This document shows positions 35,087-46,890 of a stretch of DNA of 64,000 bases, piece after piece. Source of the DNA: Gnetum montanum. Lineage: Eukaryota; Streptophyta; Gnetopsida; Gnetales; Gnetaceae. Each line of letters begins with the position of its first letter. Within the stretch, counting starts at the first letter, position 1. A model generated the notes under the pieces. The model had not been told where the DNA came from. It searched no databases and saw only the letters and a list, made by a program, of their open reading frames with translations. Location of the stretch: positions 311,118 to 375,117 of the forward strand of contig MNCI01034278.1 of the NCBI GenBank assembly GCA_015680685.1, given 5' to 3'. The translations under genes were made by a program, and so were the position numbers.

Positions 35087-38000
35087 ATGATGAACAAGGG
35101 CAAGCAAGTAGAAGGCTAGGGGAGGAAGGATCCTAGCTTGACCTTCGCCGAAGAGAGCGAGGCGATGCTCCAGTTTCTACCTAGACCCAGGATTCCCTCA
35201 TGGTTACGGTCGACATGCAGGTAGGCTCTAACCCTCCATTGAAATTTGTGTTTTTTTCCTACTGTTCCTGTCAATTTTCTCATTGCGTAGCATACATATA
35301 TGGTTAGTGTGATCACGCTCCAGCGTGTAGCATGCAAGGTCTGCACGCTGTGTTTTCCAGTGTGCGACGTGCACGCTGAGTTTTCCAGCATGCAGCGTGC
35401 ACGCTAAGTTTGATGCTGAAATTTTTCTAAGTGTTGGCTCCCTAGTGTAGAAATTTATTTTTACGTTGCTTATTCACCCTATTTCTTGAATACTTGCAGG
35501 GATCCAAAACCTTTCCTCTTGGTGGTCAAGCTTGTTAGAGTTCTGACGTGGTTTGGTCCGATTGGTTTTGACGAGCCAGTTCCTGATATGACAATTGATT
35601 TCAATGGAGTATGGTTCAAAGAAGGGGCCTGTGAATTCCTTGCCTTCATCTTAGACAAATTCAACATGGTAGTATGGTCGCATTTAAGTGAACAATTAGC
35701 ATTGAGCGTGCTCGAGACCATGTTACCAGGGTCTTCAAATGGCGTTGTGGATTTCGTGGTGGACATTGATGAGGGACCACTGACAATTGAGAATGGTCCC
35801 TTTGGGGGACCCAGATCTAGCCATCCATTATTGCGTGTGTGGGATTTATTGCCTCATGGATCTCACCACATCAATAACACCTTTTTCCTAGCTGCTCGTG
35901 TGCATACTTTGTTCCAGAACCCTCCTGGAACAGTGTACCAAGTAGGAAGGTAAGTTTGTTCAATTTTCCACCTTTTGCCTCGCTACTTAGTAGTGGTTTA
36001 TATTTTGACCGCCGTCTCTTTGCAGGCCTCAATTCAAAAGGAAGGGATGTGCGTAGGCGATGATGGGCTCGCTTTGGCTCATACCACCTTGGAGGCCTTC
36101 ATGGAGGGCCCCACTCTTCGTGATGTCGTGTTGGCCTAGACTAAGGGTGACATCGTTCATTTCCACAAACGATACCCGAGGGCACTTGCACAATGCGAGG
36201 CTAGGGGGTGGTTGCATGGGGATTAGTCTCATAATGGGCCAGTTTTCCCATGTGATGCTGATTTGGCTCCTAGCGATCTGAATCCATTGACTGACGGTGA
36301 GTAATGGTATTTTTGACACCTCAGTTTGCTTGTTTTGCTACATCATTGGTTATGTTGACTTCCTGGGGTTACTTGTGTGTACAATGGATGCCCCGTCTGG
36401 TGGAGCCACTATCACAATGGGGCAGACTAAGAGCACTTTGTCTATGAAATTCGGGAAAGTCAGTGATGCACAGCGATGGTTACGTACGAAGGCACCACCA
36501 CATATCATCAGTCGTTTGAGTGATGCGGGCCTCATGGATTTGTTTACTGCCCTAAGCCTTGATGTTTCTATGATGGAGATGATTGGAATCGTTGATTATT
36601 TCGATGAGTCTATCACCTACTATAACACTAGCATCAAGGGTATCAAAGTGGTTTTCCATCTATCGAAGGAGTTCTTTTTAGACTTCTTTGATGTACCAGC
36701 AGCTGGGACTAAGGTGATTTTAGATAGGATGCAGAGGGAAATCCATGTGGTTCGTGAATTGGAGAACTGGTTGGGTGTCCTTAAGGGCTCTAAGGGGTTT
36801 CCTATGTAGGGGAAATCAAAAGTGGAAGAAGTTAATGAGTTATATCCTTTGTTTAGGGCACGGGTGTTTCCCAAATCTCTGTCTCAAGTGAAAAGTTTTG
36901 GGGTAGAAATTGTGTGCATCATGCGCACCATTTTAGAGACTGTGATATGCTATAACTGGGCCCAGTTTCTACTTTCAGGTTTCCATGGGGAGATAGTGAG
37001 GCTACATTCAAACATTGAGACAAAATCCCATTTCACTTTTGCATTCTTTGCTTGTTACTTGCACCAGCTAGCTGAATTTCTAGTTGTTTGCATGCATAAC
37101 AAGTATGTGTTAAGGGATCACCACCAACTATCTTGCCCATGGATTCGCCACTTATTGGAGGTGGCTAAATCTCAAGATGCTCCTGAGGGGATTGACGAGT
37201 CGATTTCTGTCATGACGAAGGGGTCATCTGGTCAGTCAATTCACACGCATGACAGCGTAGGGTTGGAACCAGATAATGTGCCCTACACTACTAGGAGAGC
37301 CGATCGAGTTATCCAGGAAATGATCAGAAAAGGAAAGGCGAAAGTTCAAAAGCGTGAATGTCCTAAAGAGGTTGCTCTAACTGCAGATGAACCAAGGATG
37401 AAACATATACGGTTTAAGATGCCTATACAAGGTAAGCTTGATTCACTGATTTGTCCTTGTTCCATTGTCATCATTATTATTTTCACTTTATTTTCCAGTG
37501 GTTTATACCATATCTGATGTTGAACCTATGAATGCCATTAGAGTTAACTTCTAGAGTAAGAAAAGAGAGATTAGAACCAATCATCAAGGAGGAAAAGGCC
37601 TCAATGAACTTAAACGAGGAGGAAAAGGCAGGCAGGGATGAGATGGGAGGAATGGAAGATTGGGAGGGAGATACAACGAAAAAGGGTAACATCGATGATT
37701 AGGATGGAGTTGATGAGATGTTCGATGGTTTCTTCGAAGGGAGACTAGACCTTGGTGATCCTCCGAATCTGAAAGAGGACAAAGATTCCGGTATGTTCTC
37801 CTTATTATGGCCGGTGCCTTTGGAATTGTGCTTTACATCATTCTAAATTTTTATCTCATGCTTTTACTACTACTACGTGAAAATGTTGAGGCCAGGACGC
37901 TTCCTAACATTTGTTTAGAAGTCCCTATGATGAAGGCCTCCACGGAAACGACCACCGAAGTTAACCCGTCTCCTATACATGAACCCTTTACTTGGATCGA

Positions 38001-39161
38001 AATGCCAAGTAAAATGGACTTTATAACTGGTGTCGTTGATGAAGTGGTTGATCGTATCAAGCAAGCTCACCCTGGAATAGGTACGTATATCTTAAGTATT
38101 TCGTATCCTTTGGTTTTTGTTTTTTTTTCTTTTCATTGCTACTGTCCAATGTCTAATGTATGTTCTCCTCATATGAGTAGGGGCTAAACTGAAATGGGAT
38201 TCAGCTGAGACCACTGGTATTGATAGTTTACCTGCACTACACCCAAAAATTGAGCAAGTGCCTCGAAAAATTTATGATGAAGTGGCAGACTGCGTTGTGC
38301 AAAACGCCAAGTCTCTTTGGACATGTAGGTGTTCTATCGAGAAGCTATGGGTGCAAATTCAAGCAGGAGAAAAAGAGATTTCCAAGCTATCAGCAGAGCG
38401 AGATGATCTCAAGTGGTGCTATGAGTTCGCCTCAGCAAGGTTAACAAGTGATCGCTCTTGGTGAACTTCTGAAATTACTTATGAGAGATATTGGAATTTA
38501 TTGAATCACCAAGTATTTTTGACTCAGGAGCTAGCAGAGCATAAAGTGCAAATAGATTTACTGAACCTCAAATGTCAAGATTGGAAGGCTTTCGCTTCTA
38601 AGGTATGAAAATGGGGTCAAGATGAGAAGACCCATAAGTATCATTATAAAAAGTTGTTAAAAGAGGTATCTATAGAGAAGCATCAGCTCAAGATGTTTGT
38701 TGAGGATTTAGGCATGCGCTCTTCATTTGATGCATTTGCCAAGCATACTGTGATGGATATGGAATCACCCAAGAGGGTAATCACCATGGCTTCTAGGGAC
38801 GTTTCTATGGGGGATTTTCCTCTGAAATGTCCCACTTAGTCTGCGGTGGACAAAGGGAAGGCTTTGGCCAACGTTGATCTGGGCCTTGATGGGACTGACT
38901 GGGCAAGCGTTTCTGAAGAATAAATCCTTCATCGATTGGAATTCAGTCTAGGAGGATCCTCTTCAGTAAGTAATTTCAAGTTGTGAATTTTTGTTTATTA
39001 CTTTTTTGAATTCTTCTCTTTTCTTTTTGTATTAATCATTTTCTTTTACCTTTTTGTAGGATCAGGGCGATGGCGATGGTTAAGAGGGTGGCCCCAGTGG
39101 AGCAGGGACGTATGGGGCCGGGGAGTCTGAGGGGAACACCCCTCCCAACCCTGATACTTAG
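35087..39161 (+). pseudogene. Antisense eight-exon gene inside D: HAD/FCP1-like domain, unknown domain, acidic linker, coiled coil
   Basis: Runs opposite to gag and pol. Exons by GT/AG sites: 35087-35220, 35500-35949, 36026-36296, about 36375-37431, 37499-37790, 37919-38080, 38181-38965, 39060-39161. Exon 2 has KPFLLVVKLVRVLT (HAD motif I position, no Asp), VWFKEGACEFLAFIL...FNMVVWS and NNTFFLAARVHTLFQNPP, the layout of FCP1/NIF phosphatases with catalytic Asp residues lost. Exon 4 holds the domain with AGLMDLFTALSLDV, FFDVPAAG and NELYPLFRARVFPKSLSQ. Exon 5 is acidic (Glu/Lys-rich); exon 7 is a long heptad coiled coil. The last exon ends GNTPPNPDT and stop. Exons 1 (35117), 3, 4 (36807), 5, 7 and 8 contain stops or a frameshift, so it is now dead. 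The copy in A has the same introns. No function is known to me. Confidence 0.78.
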
Positions 39162-39674
39162 CTTTAAATTTGGTCTTAGGATCGCTTATGTTTTATATGA
39201 GCTGCAGGCAGAATATTTTGGTTTGGATTGTATATGAACTAATGGATGGGATCGGTTAACTGCTGTAATTGTCTATTTGTATATGAGTATATATTTCTTG
39301 TTTTTTTGTTAAAATAATTATGCATGCGATCTATGTATCGTGTGAGGACATTGCACTAAGTTGTAATTTGATGTTGATACATTTATACTTTTTTTCTATT
39401 TTTTTAATTGAATTTTCTATTCATTCATTTTTTGCTTGAATTTTATTTGAATACTGGTAAGTGCAAATTTAAAGTGAAAATCTTTTGGGCTTGAATGTAA
39501 ATGTGATGTAGCAATGTAAAATGTTTTTGTTCATTTTGTTGCTTAAATGTAATGTGCGAAGTAGGAACAGAGGTAGGGGAATATGAAGAAACTACGGCTG
39601 ATAACGTAACAACGCAATAGGGCAACATGAACTATAAACTTAAATTGAGAAAAAAGAAATATAAGAAAAATGCT
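39162..39674. other. Spacer after the antisense gene
   Basis: AT-rich, with T-runs that could serve as the antisense gene's 3' UTR. No gene seen. Confidence 0.5.
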
Positions 39675-39910
39675 CTAGTTTAAGGCCATTTCGGTCCATG
39701 GGCACATATGTGTCCATTTAAAGTCATGACGGACTGTAGTCTTGATATTCTAGTTTAAAGCCATTTCGGGCCCCATGTAAACAAGAGAAGTTCCGAGTGA
39801 CACTGGTGAGTTCCTTGGTAAACAAGCCATTTCTGACCGTGGCTAGTTTTATGTTGTTGCGGACATGTGGTAGTTTAACATCATTTTGGATGAAGAATGT
39901 AGTTTAACGG
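39675..39910 (-). repeat. Post-protease minisatellite of D
   Basis: About five units of the type GACCGAAATGGCCTTAAACTA on the element strand. Directly follows the protease stop. A GT-donor-like ACGGTAAATT lies at about 39945 on the element strand. Confidence 0.7.
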
Positions 39911-39972
39911 TTTAGTAATTTTTTGATTTTTTTGAATTTACCGTTAGGAGTGATATTAATAGGTGTGATTTT

Positions 39973-42900
39973 CTATTTAGCATCCCCTTCATTGATTACG
40001 TTGAATGGCAATTCAGCCCAAGGGACGTCTGATGGGATATGCTCTATGTCAGTGTCTTCTAGTGTTTCTGTATGTTCTGTAGTTTCGATGTCTGTTGTAG
40101 TTTCTAGGTTATGCGGTGTAGGTACAGTTTTAGGTCTAGGTGTTTCTATGTTGGGTAAAGTTTTGTTTATGTATAATGGATCATTGTTTACTAGTTGTGT
40201 GCAACTTTTTTTTTCGTTTGTGTCATCCGGTTTAGGCTCTTCAAACTTAACCTCCGAGCCTTGGTCTATATCTGTATGCGACAAAATGCTAGGTGTAGTA
40301 GCCTCCCCGTGTATGATGATTTCACCACCTTCGTAAGGCAGGTGGATCTCTTGGTGTATAGGAGAAGAGACTGCTTCGAGTTGGGCCAGCCAGGGTCTTC
40401 CTAATATTAAATTGAACCTTGGCATTTCGTCGATGATAACGAAGTTAGCTGATGTGGGGAATCGATCCCCTACTATAAAGTCCAAACTTATAGTACCTTT
40501 TACTACTACACGTGATCCACTAAACGATTTTAAGCATGTGGTGGAAGTTGGTTTAATTAGTTGTGTGAGCCCTAATTGTTCGATGACGAGGTAGGATATT
40601 ACGTTTGTGGTAGCACCATCATCTACATGCACCCAATGTATTTTTAATTGATCTACTTGTATCGTTATGAACATAGGTGCATGGGTGATGTCTCCAATTC
40701 TCTCGTCGATCTTAATATTTTCGGGGTAAAAGCTTAATGATTTGGGTTTGAGTCTTTGTTGTTTGGACATGACCACATGTATGGAAGGCTCATCTGCGAG
40801 TAATTTTTCGCTTACTAGGATTGATGTTAACATGTGTACTAGGGCCTCACGATGAGTTTGAGAAGTTAATATCAAGTCATATAGGCTTAGCGAGGTATTT
40901 TTCTATTTAAGTGCCTGCGTGACCTATGTTAAATCTGTTGCTAAATCTTTACTGTTAGGGGTATTTTTGTTAATGGTTACTTGGTCCATTGGGCCCAACA
41001 GTTTTATCTCATGTGTAGCTGGTTTGGCGTTTTCTTCCGTAACTGTTGATTTGGATGTATCATTCATTCCCGATGATTCCCCCTTAGCGTTCAGTTCGTT
41101 AGCAGGTGAAGCCATGGGTATTGCACTCAATGGAGTAGGCTTAGGGGGTTCCAAGGCAAGCTGTTGATGTTCTTTCTCCAGTCGTTCTCGTGTGAGCCTG
41201 TCTACTAGGCGTTCCCGCATGTGGCGAGGGGGAACTTTTGGTTTCTAAATATCCGGTTGCTTTAACCTGTATGATGTATGGAATAGGCCAAGGTTGCGAT
41301 TGGACAGTTGATGGGGGTTGAGTGTCAGGCTGCCTAGGCACTCTAACAACATACGGGGTTGGTTTATTGTGTGTTTGAAGGGAGGAAGGTTGGTGGTTAT
41401 CAGGATGTTTGGGTATCCTGAAAACATGTGGAGTTGGTCTAGTTGATGGTTGTTCCTCTGTAGTTGCGACTGCAGGTGGCATTTGGACTACGTAGGGTGC
41501 AGGCTGGGTAGGAGGTTGCATGTTTATAGCAACAGGAGGTACACGCACCATGTATGGTTTTGGTGGTATGGTAGAGGCTGCCACCACGGGGGGTATCCGG
41601 ATGACATAGGGTCTTTGTGGGGTGGGCGGATTACATGGAGAGTATGATGATTGAGGTGCGGGAGTTTGTGCAGTAGGAGGAATACGAACTACAAAGGGTC
41701 TCATAGGTATTTTCTGTTCATTATCTGAGTAAACGATGTTAATTCTAGATGCTTCTTGTTTGTTGTCTAGGTAGATGGTGTTAATTACGTATGGAGCCTC
41801 CTTAGTATTTAGAGGGTCCTTATATAATATGCCCATAGCCTAGTTTTCTGACTTGATCAGGTTGGCTTCATCGAAAGTAATCTCACCTCCATCGATCATC
41901 CATTGGATATCTTGTTTCAGGGTGAAGCAATAATCAGTGCCATGCCCATTGCATTGATGATAATCACAAAAGCGGTCTATTCTAAACCCTCTTGGAACTG
42001 GAGGCTCATCGGGTGTTGCCAAGCTTGGGTTCTCGACCAACTGACAGAATCGATCATACCTTTGGATTGCTTCTGGGGATAATTTTTTATGTTTCATTAG
42101 CCCGGCCTTCAAGAGTTGGTCAAATAATTGTGAGGGTTTCATGGGCAATGGTGTGTATTTAGAGGGGTCTCTCCTCTCGAAGTTTCTCGCATGACCTGGT
42201 GTAGGATTTTGTGATGTGGATGGTTCGGGTGCAGTAGCGGGAGGAGGTCTAGCATAGTTAGTAGGGGTAGTAGGCAATTTACCCTATTGTCCCGTACTCA
42301 TTTGTCGTGTTTTCGCTACTATTGCTATTGTTGCCTTAGCCTTTTCTTTGTCTTTCTTATTGTGTCAGTTTTTAAAGGCTGAATAGGCAGGGTCATGGCT
42401 ATTTTGGGCTGCCCCTTCTATGTTCTTTATTTGTATGAATGCTTGACTAAGCATGTGTGCGTTAAGGTAGTATAGCTTGGACTTCATGAAATCATTCACG
42501 GCCCCCTTTAAAATAGTGAGGAGATAAGTCTCTAGGATCGGTTCATGTAGTTCATTGAGGGCAGCACTCCACTGTTGAATAAATTTTTGAACAGGTTCAA
42601 GTGGTGCTTGCTTGACTTGTATTAGGCTGTCAAGTGTTGCTTTAGGCTTCAAGTTATACTTGAACCTAGTGACAAACTGGTGTAGTAGATCTTCCAAAGA
42701 AGATACGGAGTTTCGGGGCAAAGCCCGATACCAGTCAAGCACTCTCCCTGTGAGGGACATGGGGAACACCTGCATGATGGCATGTGGCCACACCTGAAGT
42801 AACGCACATTCTAATCTAAACGTTATGAGATGGGCATTGGGATCTATCTCCCCGTTGTATTTAGTCAACATAGGTAAGGAAACATCCTTAGGTAACGTTA

Positions 42901-44227
42901 GAGGTGGAACTGAAGAGCTGATAGGGTCATCTTGATAGAAATCCACTATCTTAAGCTCTTCGTCGGTGGTGGTTTTGAGGCGCTTGACCTCGTCAGTTAG
43001 CTCTTGCATGAGTTTTTTAGTGTCAGCCCATTCTTGGGCACTAGGTGAGACGGCAGATTGATTATGTGGGATAATATACAAGTTAGATTGTTGGATGGCG
43101 GGCGAGAGAGAGGAAAGTTGAGTGATTGGAGGTTGGGCTTGTGGAACATTCATAGTAGATGCTGCTAAGCGTGGCATATTGTAAGAAAAGGGTTGTTGTA
43201 GTTGTTGTTGCTATACTTGAGGGATGTTTATGGGTGGAATTGTAGGAGGTGATACATTGTAATTATGGGGTTGATGTGCTTTTGTACCAATCCCAACCCA
43301 TTATCCAGTCACGTTTTTTGTAGGAACACCCTGAACTTGTTGAGTTGAAATGGTGAAGGGAGCTCCTTGAGTTTGGATCCGTGGTATATAGTGTACGAAT
43401 GTAGAAGCTGGTATCACATATGGCATCCCGATCACTCAGGGTGGGAAGGTTACTCCTACATTATTTTGAGGGGATTGTTGTTGGGGTTGTATTTGCAAGA
43501 GGGGGGGTAATTTGGTGACTAGAGGAATAGTGGCGATGGGTATGTTGAATTGGTTATCAGTCGTGGGGAGAGTGGCAATGACAGTAGAGGCTTCTTGTTG
43601 AGGCACAGGTGCTTGAGTGGTTCTAAGTGACTGGAGGGACGTAGTTTCTCCCGTGAATGGGTGAAACAACGGGTTCACGTAAGTTTGTGGGCTGAGGGTA
43701 TGGTATGAATCTTCGTGGTCGGACTGAGCGGCAAAGTCATCCTCCTCTTCCAATTGAGGATTTTCCATAGATTGGTCTAAAGACTGATTCCTAGCTAGGA
43801 GGAGCTGTGAGATAAGTTCGGAGTAGTGCTCAGGGAGAGGGATGATGTCATATGGGGAAGGGATGAACTCATGTCCTCCCCTATGAAATAGTTCATATTG
43901 TCTCTTGACCTCCATTTCAGTTTGATCTACTATTAGGCTGGCTTGGATTTTTATGCATATGAAATTATATTGTTCCTGTGTGATAACGTTGAATGATGGA
44001 TTCTTCCCCTGTAGTCGGAGAGATCGACGGGGTTCTCCGTAGGGATTAACCTCACCGTGGGCCCTTATGGGTTGCATAACGGGCATTGGCATCGTCGTGG
44101 GGCCCACGGTATTCGAAATGGACTTGGTTGAGACATTGGTGTTGGCGGTATTCATGGTGAAAGGGTTGAAAATGTAACTCGATGGAAAGGATGCAATGTC
44201 AGGGTGTACAGGTAAGGACTTGGCCAA
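39973..44227 (-). pseudogene. gag-protease polyprotein of Tat element D
   Basis: About 1,400 codons, one frame from 44227 to about 41150 and the next frame to 39973, with a handful of stops (for example near 43435, 42362, 41837, 40921). Order: Gln/Thr-rich N-terminus; gag core at 43177-42365 (DPNAHLITFRLECALLQVWP, then DWYRALP); a CxxH...HxxxxC knuckle, FCDYHQCNGHGTDYCFTLK (about 42000-41930); a PYVVRIPP repeat region (41840-41250); aspartic protease at about 40700-40350 with active-site-like VHVDDGATTNVIS and ILGRPWL. The stop at 39973 ends the ORF well before RT. Protease and RT are thus about 5.7 kb apart, in contrast to a normal gag-pol. Confidence 0.88.
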
Positions 44228-44638
44228 GTATGAAATGGGTGTGCTTATCAGCGTACACCTAAATTAACAGAATGCGACCTGTTGGGCACAACGTGTGGAT
44301 TGGGTCCCAGCGTATAGACTTCAGAGACTAGCATACTGAAACTGGTCACAGAGCGTAAATCGAGGTCACAGCATGCAGCCTGCAACTGTCAATGTACAAA
44401 TAGGATGACAAGCGTACAGGTTTACAGGACAGTGTGTAGACACAGTCTACAGCATGCAGGTTAGATGTTTGTAGCGTGTAGACGCTAGGAGTGTTGCAAC
44501 ATGTAGACGCTGAGAATGTTGCAGAACGGGGTACTAATTTTGGGGGTTTGAAATTGCTGAGTCTGAGGGTGCCCAGTAGTAGATCGGCAGTACAAGGAGC
44601 AAGTGTGTGAGATCAAGTTAGATTTAGAAAGTTTCAAG
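44228..44638 (-). promoter_or_regulatory. Leader of D between PBS and gag
   Basis: Untranslated leader with about a dozen AGCGTRNA-type words (44245-44525), the same short motif as in the D LTR and in the antisense gene leader. Confidence 0.5.
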
Positions 44639-44656
44639 CCCTCCTTCTAGTGCCAA
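44639..44656 (-). other. Primer-binding site of D
   Basis: TTGGCACTAGAAGGAGGG on the complement, four bases after the LTR end. Element F has the near-identical TTGGTGCTAGAAGGAGTA. I cannot name the tRNA. Confidence 0.75.
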
Positions 44657-44660
44657 TTTC

Positions 44661-46036
44661 TGTACTATCTGAAATCATCGGTGGTTGGAATGAAATATAC
44701 GCTGAGAGATTTACGAACAAACACAGAAGACCTTACCTTCGCTTGAGGGTGAGCTAGAACTGACCAAGGTAGAGTACCTTGGGTGGTCCACACGCGGATC
44801 AGACAAGGATTTCCCCGAACATATGCCAATGCACGATATGCCGGGTTATACGTAAACAGTATGAAAAATGTAAATCAATGCGCGTGAATGTAAACGAGAG
44901 ATAAAAAATGCAAACAAAAACTATAACAAATATTGGCTGAAAATGCAGCAATACTATTGGATAATAAAAATTACAATGCACCAGTCTAGACATAGTTGTG
45001 GATCTGACACAAGGCGGATGAAGAGCCTCAGTGAATGTAGGGGTGTGATAGCATGCTGGTTTAGACTGCAGGCACAGCATAGAGGCTATATGCTCAGCAT
45101 GCAGGGTCCAAGTCTAGCGTATAGGGTGGATGTCGTGAATGTTCTCAGTGTGGATTGCCTAGATTCTTGCCAAGATTTCCTCTAATTTTTGAACCCTGAT
45201 TTGGTCAAAAATCAGGGTTTTTATACAAGTTTGGGCATTAAATTCAGATCTGAGGTGGGATGATTGGCCATCGGATGCTGGAATTCCAGATCAGGTGAAA
45301 AATGGCTGAGTTTCCTGGGTGCAAAGAATGAAACTTTACAAGTGTGCAGCATGCTGCATGCCAACATGTGCTATTGCACGCCAGCGTGTATACGCTGGCG
45401 TGTGAATTCAGCGTACAGACTTGACTAAAACAAAAGAATTTATTTTTACAAACTACTGTTACAACAAGAAGTATCCAATTCGGCCTTCAGATTTAGGCTC
45501 GGATGTCACGAGATTGTTGCTTGCAAATATTCCTGGACTTGATCTGACATGGCTTTGCTGATGTCTTCTACTGATGTACGTTGTGCTGCACGCTGGATGG
45601 TGCACGCTGAGCTTACATGCTAGGCGTACAAGCCAAGCGTACATGCTGGGCATACACTCTAGATGTACACGCTGGGTGTACAGGATGTACATGCTCGGCG
45701 TGTGACAATTGCTCTGTCTCTGAGAGTTAACGCCTTTTGACAATCTTGCTCTCGAGTGCCTATTTCGGGTAATCTTTAAAGTCACACGTTGGGCGTATAC
45801 GCTAGGCGTGCATGCTGCATACATAGTAAAACCAAGTATTTTGAGCTAAAAATGGCAGGTTTGATTCCGGATGTCTCCGTAGTCTTTTGTGGGTCCTGAG
45901 GAACCATTTCTTACTCGGTTCAACTCCGTTTGAAGCTGCCTGTGAGGCCTTCAAGCTTCATTCATGGTGGGGAGCATCATGACTTAACTTGATTCTTGTT
46001 GGAGGAGTACTAAGCTCAAAATTTTGTGGTGTTTCA
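44661..46036 (-). repeat. 5' LTR of D
   Basis: 1,376 bases, TGAAACACC at 46036 to TGTACTATC at 44661. TATA-like GTATAAAAAC at 45226-45217. U3 (45340-45810) is dense in GCGTGCACGCT / AGCGTACA words. Confidence 0.93.
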
Positions 46037-46041
46037 CTCCT
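46037..46041. repeat. Target-site duplication of D, right copy
   Basis: CTCCT, identical to 27972-27976. Confidence 0.9.
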
Positions 46042-46890
46042 GAATACTACAAAGTTCATTCTCCACATTCTAGGAGGGATGCAACATTTTATCCTTATCC
46101 TTCCCCTTTTTCTACACCTATTTCTCCACTCTCAACACAACCTACTTCATCAATGCAGGGTGATATTCTAGCCTAGCCACAACAATGCAATGCTACCAAG
46201 GTTATTAATCTACAACTGGTTCATCAACCAATGGGTTTAGAATCTCATGCTCATAAAAGATCATTCTTTCAAACTAATAGCCCTGCTAAGCACTCACAGA
46301 CTCAAGAAACTAGTCACCCTACTCTTGCTTCATCCTTTGCAAACCATTCCATTGGGTCCCTTTCAAACCCAATGCCATCCAAAATCCATATTGTTATGCT
46401 CAGCCATGTTGTATCTAATTAGATTTAGGCTAGCAACCTTCCTAGGAAATTAGCTAATTTTGGGAGTCCCCTTATCTATTTACAAATTTCTAGGAATAAA
46501 CCATGTAAATCTCTTCTTGATTTCAATTTTAGTGTGAACTTGATATCTCATGAGATGTATGCTGCTTGGAACCTACCACCTCTTAAGAAGAGTAATATCA
46601 TATTAAAATTGGGAGACCAATCCATCACTATTTTATTGGGATCAATAAAAGACATTATGACCACTATCTATGGGTGGTCTTATCCTACCTATTTCCTAGT
46701 AATCAAGGTTGAGAACTATAAGAAGGACTTCCCAATCATTATGGAAAGGACATGGTTAAGCACTATTGATGCAAGAATGGGCATCAAAGATCTTTCCTTA
46801 GAGATATCAAAGGAAAATTCATTTGAAAAGATCAATAAGAGACAGGTTCCATGCATCACCTACAACAATATAAGATGCAACTGTATGTAA
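46042..46890 (+). pseudogene. gag C-terminus and aspartic protease of element C
   Basis: Resumes after the D insertion. Around 46500-46560 it reads LLDFNFSVNLISHEMYAAWN, in which the D-S/T-G active site is altered (DFN). It continues with FLVIKVENYKKDFPIIMERT and LSTIDARMGIKDLSLEIS, aligned with the E protease (58494-57436). One long open frame runs 46534-46890. Confidence 0.8.

Larger units (their letters stand above)
27977..46036 (-). mobile_element. Complete 18-kb Tat-lineage retrotransposon D with antisense gene
   Basis: 18,060 bases with LTRs at both ends, a PBS, a polypurine tract and a perfect 5-bp target duplication. In element orientation: 5' LTR, leader, gag-protease (44227-39973), minisatellite, antisense gene, minisatellite, pol (34252-30689), minisatellite, 3' UTR, polypurine-tract hairpin, 3' LTR. 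The lineage is Tat by dual RNase H and architecture. One aligned block of about 120 LTR bases shows 14 differences by eye (11 transitions), so the insertion is old. It lies inside gag-protease of C. Confidence 0.92.

Noticed and set aside
36297-36809. Exon 4 as a plant mobile domain protein
   Set aside because: Only a loose pattern (VVFHLSKEFFLDFFDVP vs the family's FHLP...LGLP); not enough to name it.
39923-40336. Plus-strand Ser/Val-rich frame opposite the protease
   Set aside because: Shadow of the gag-protease ORF of D on the complement.
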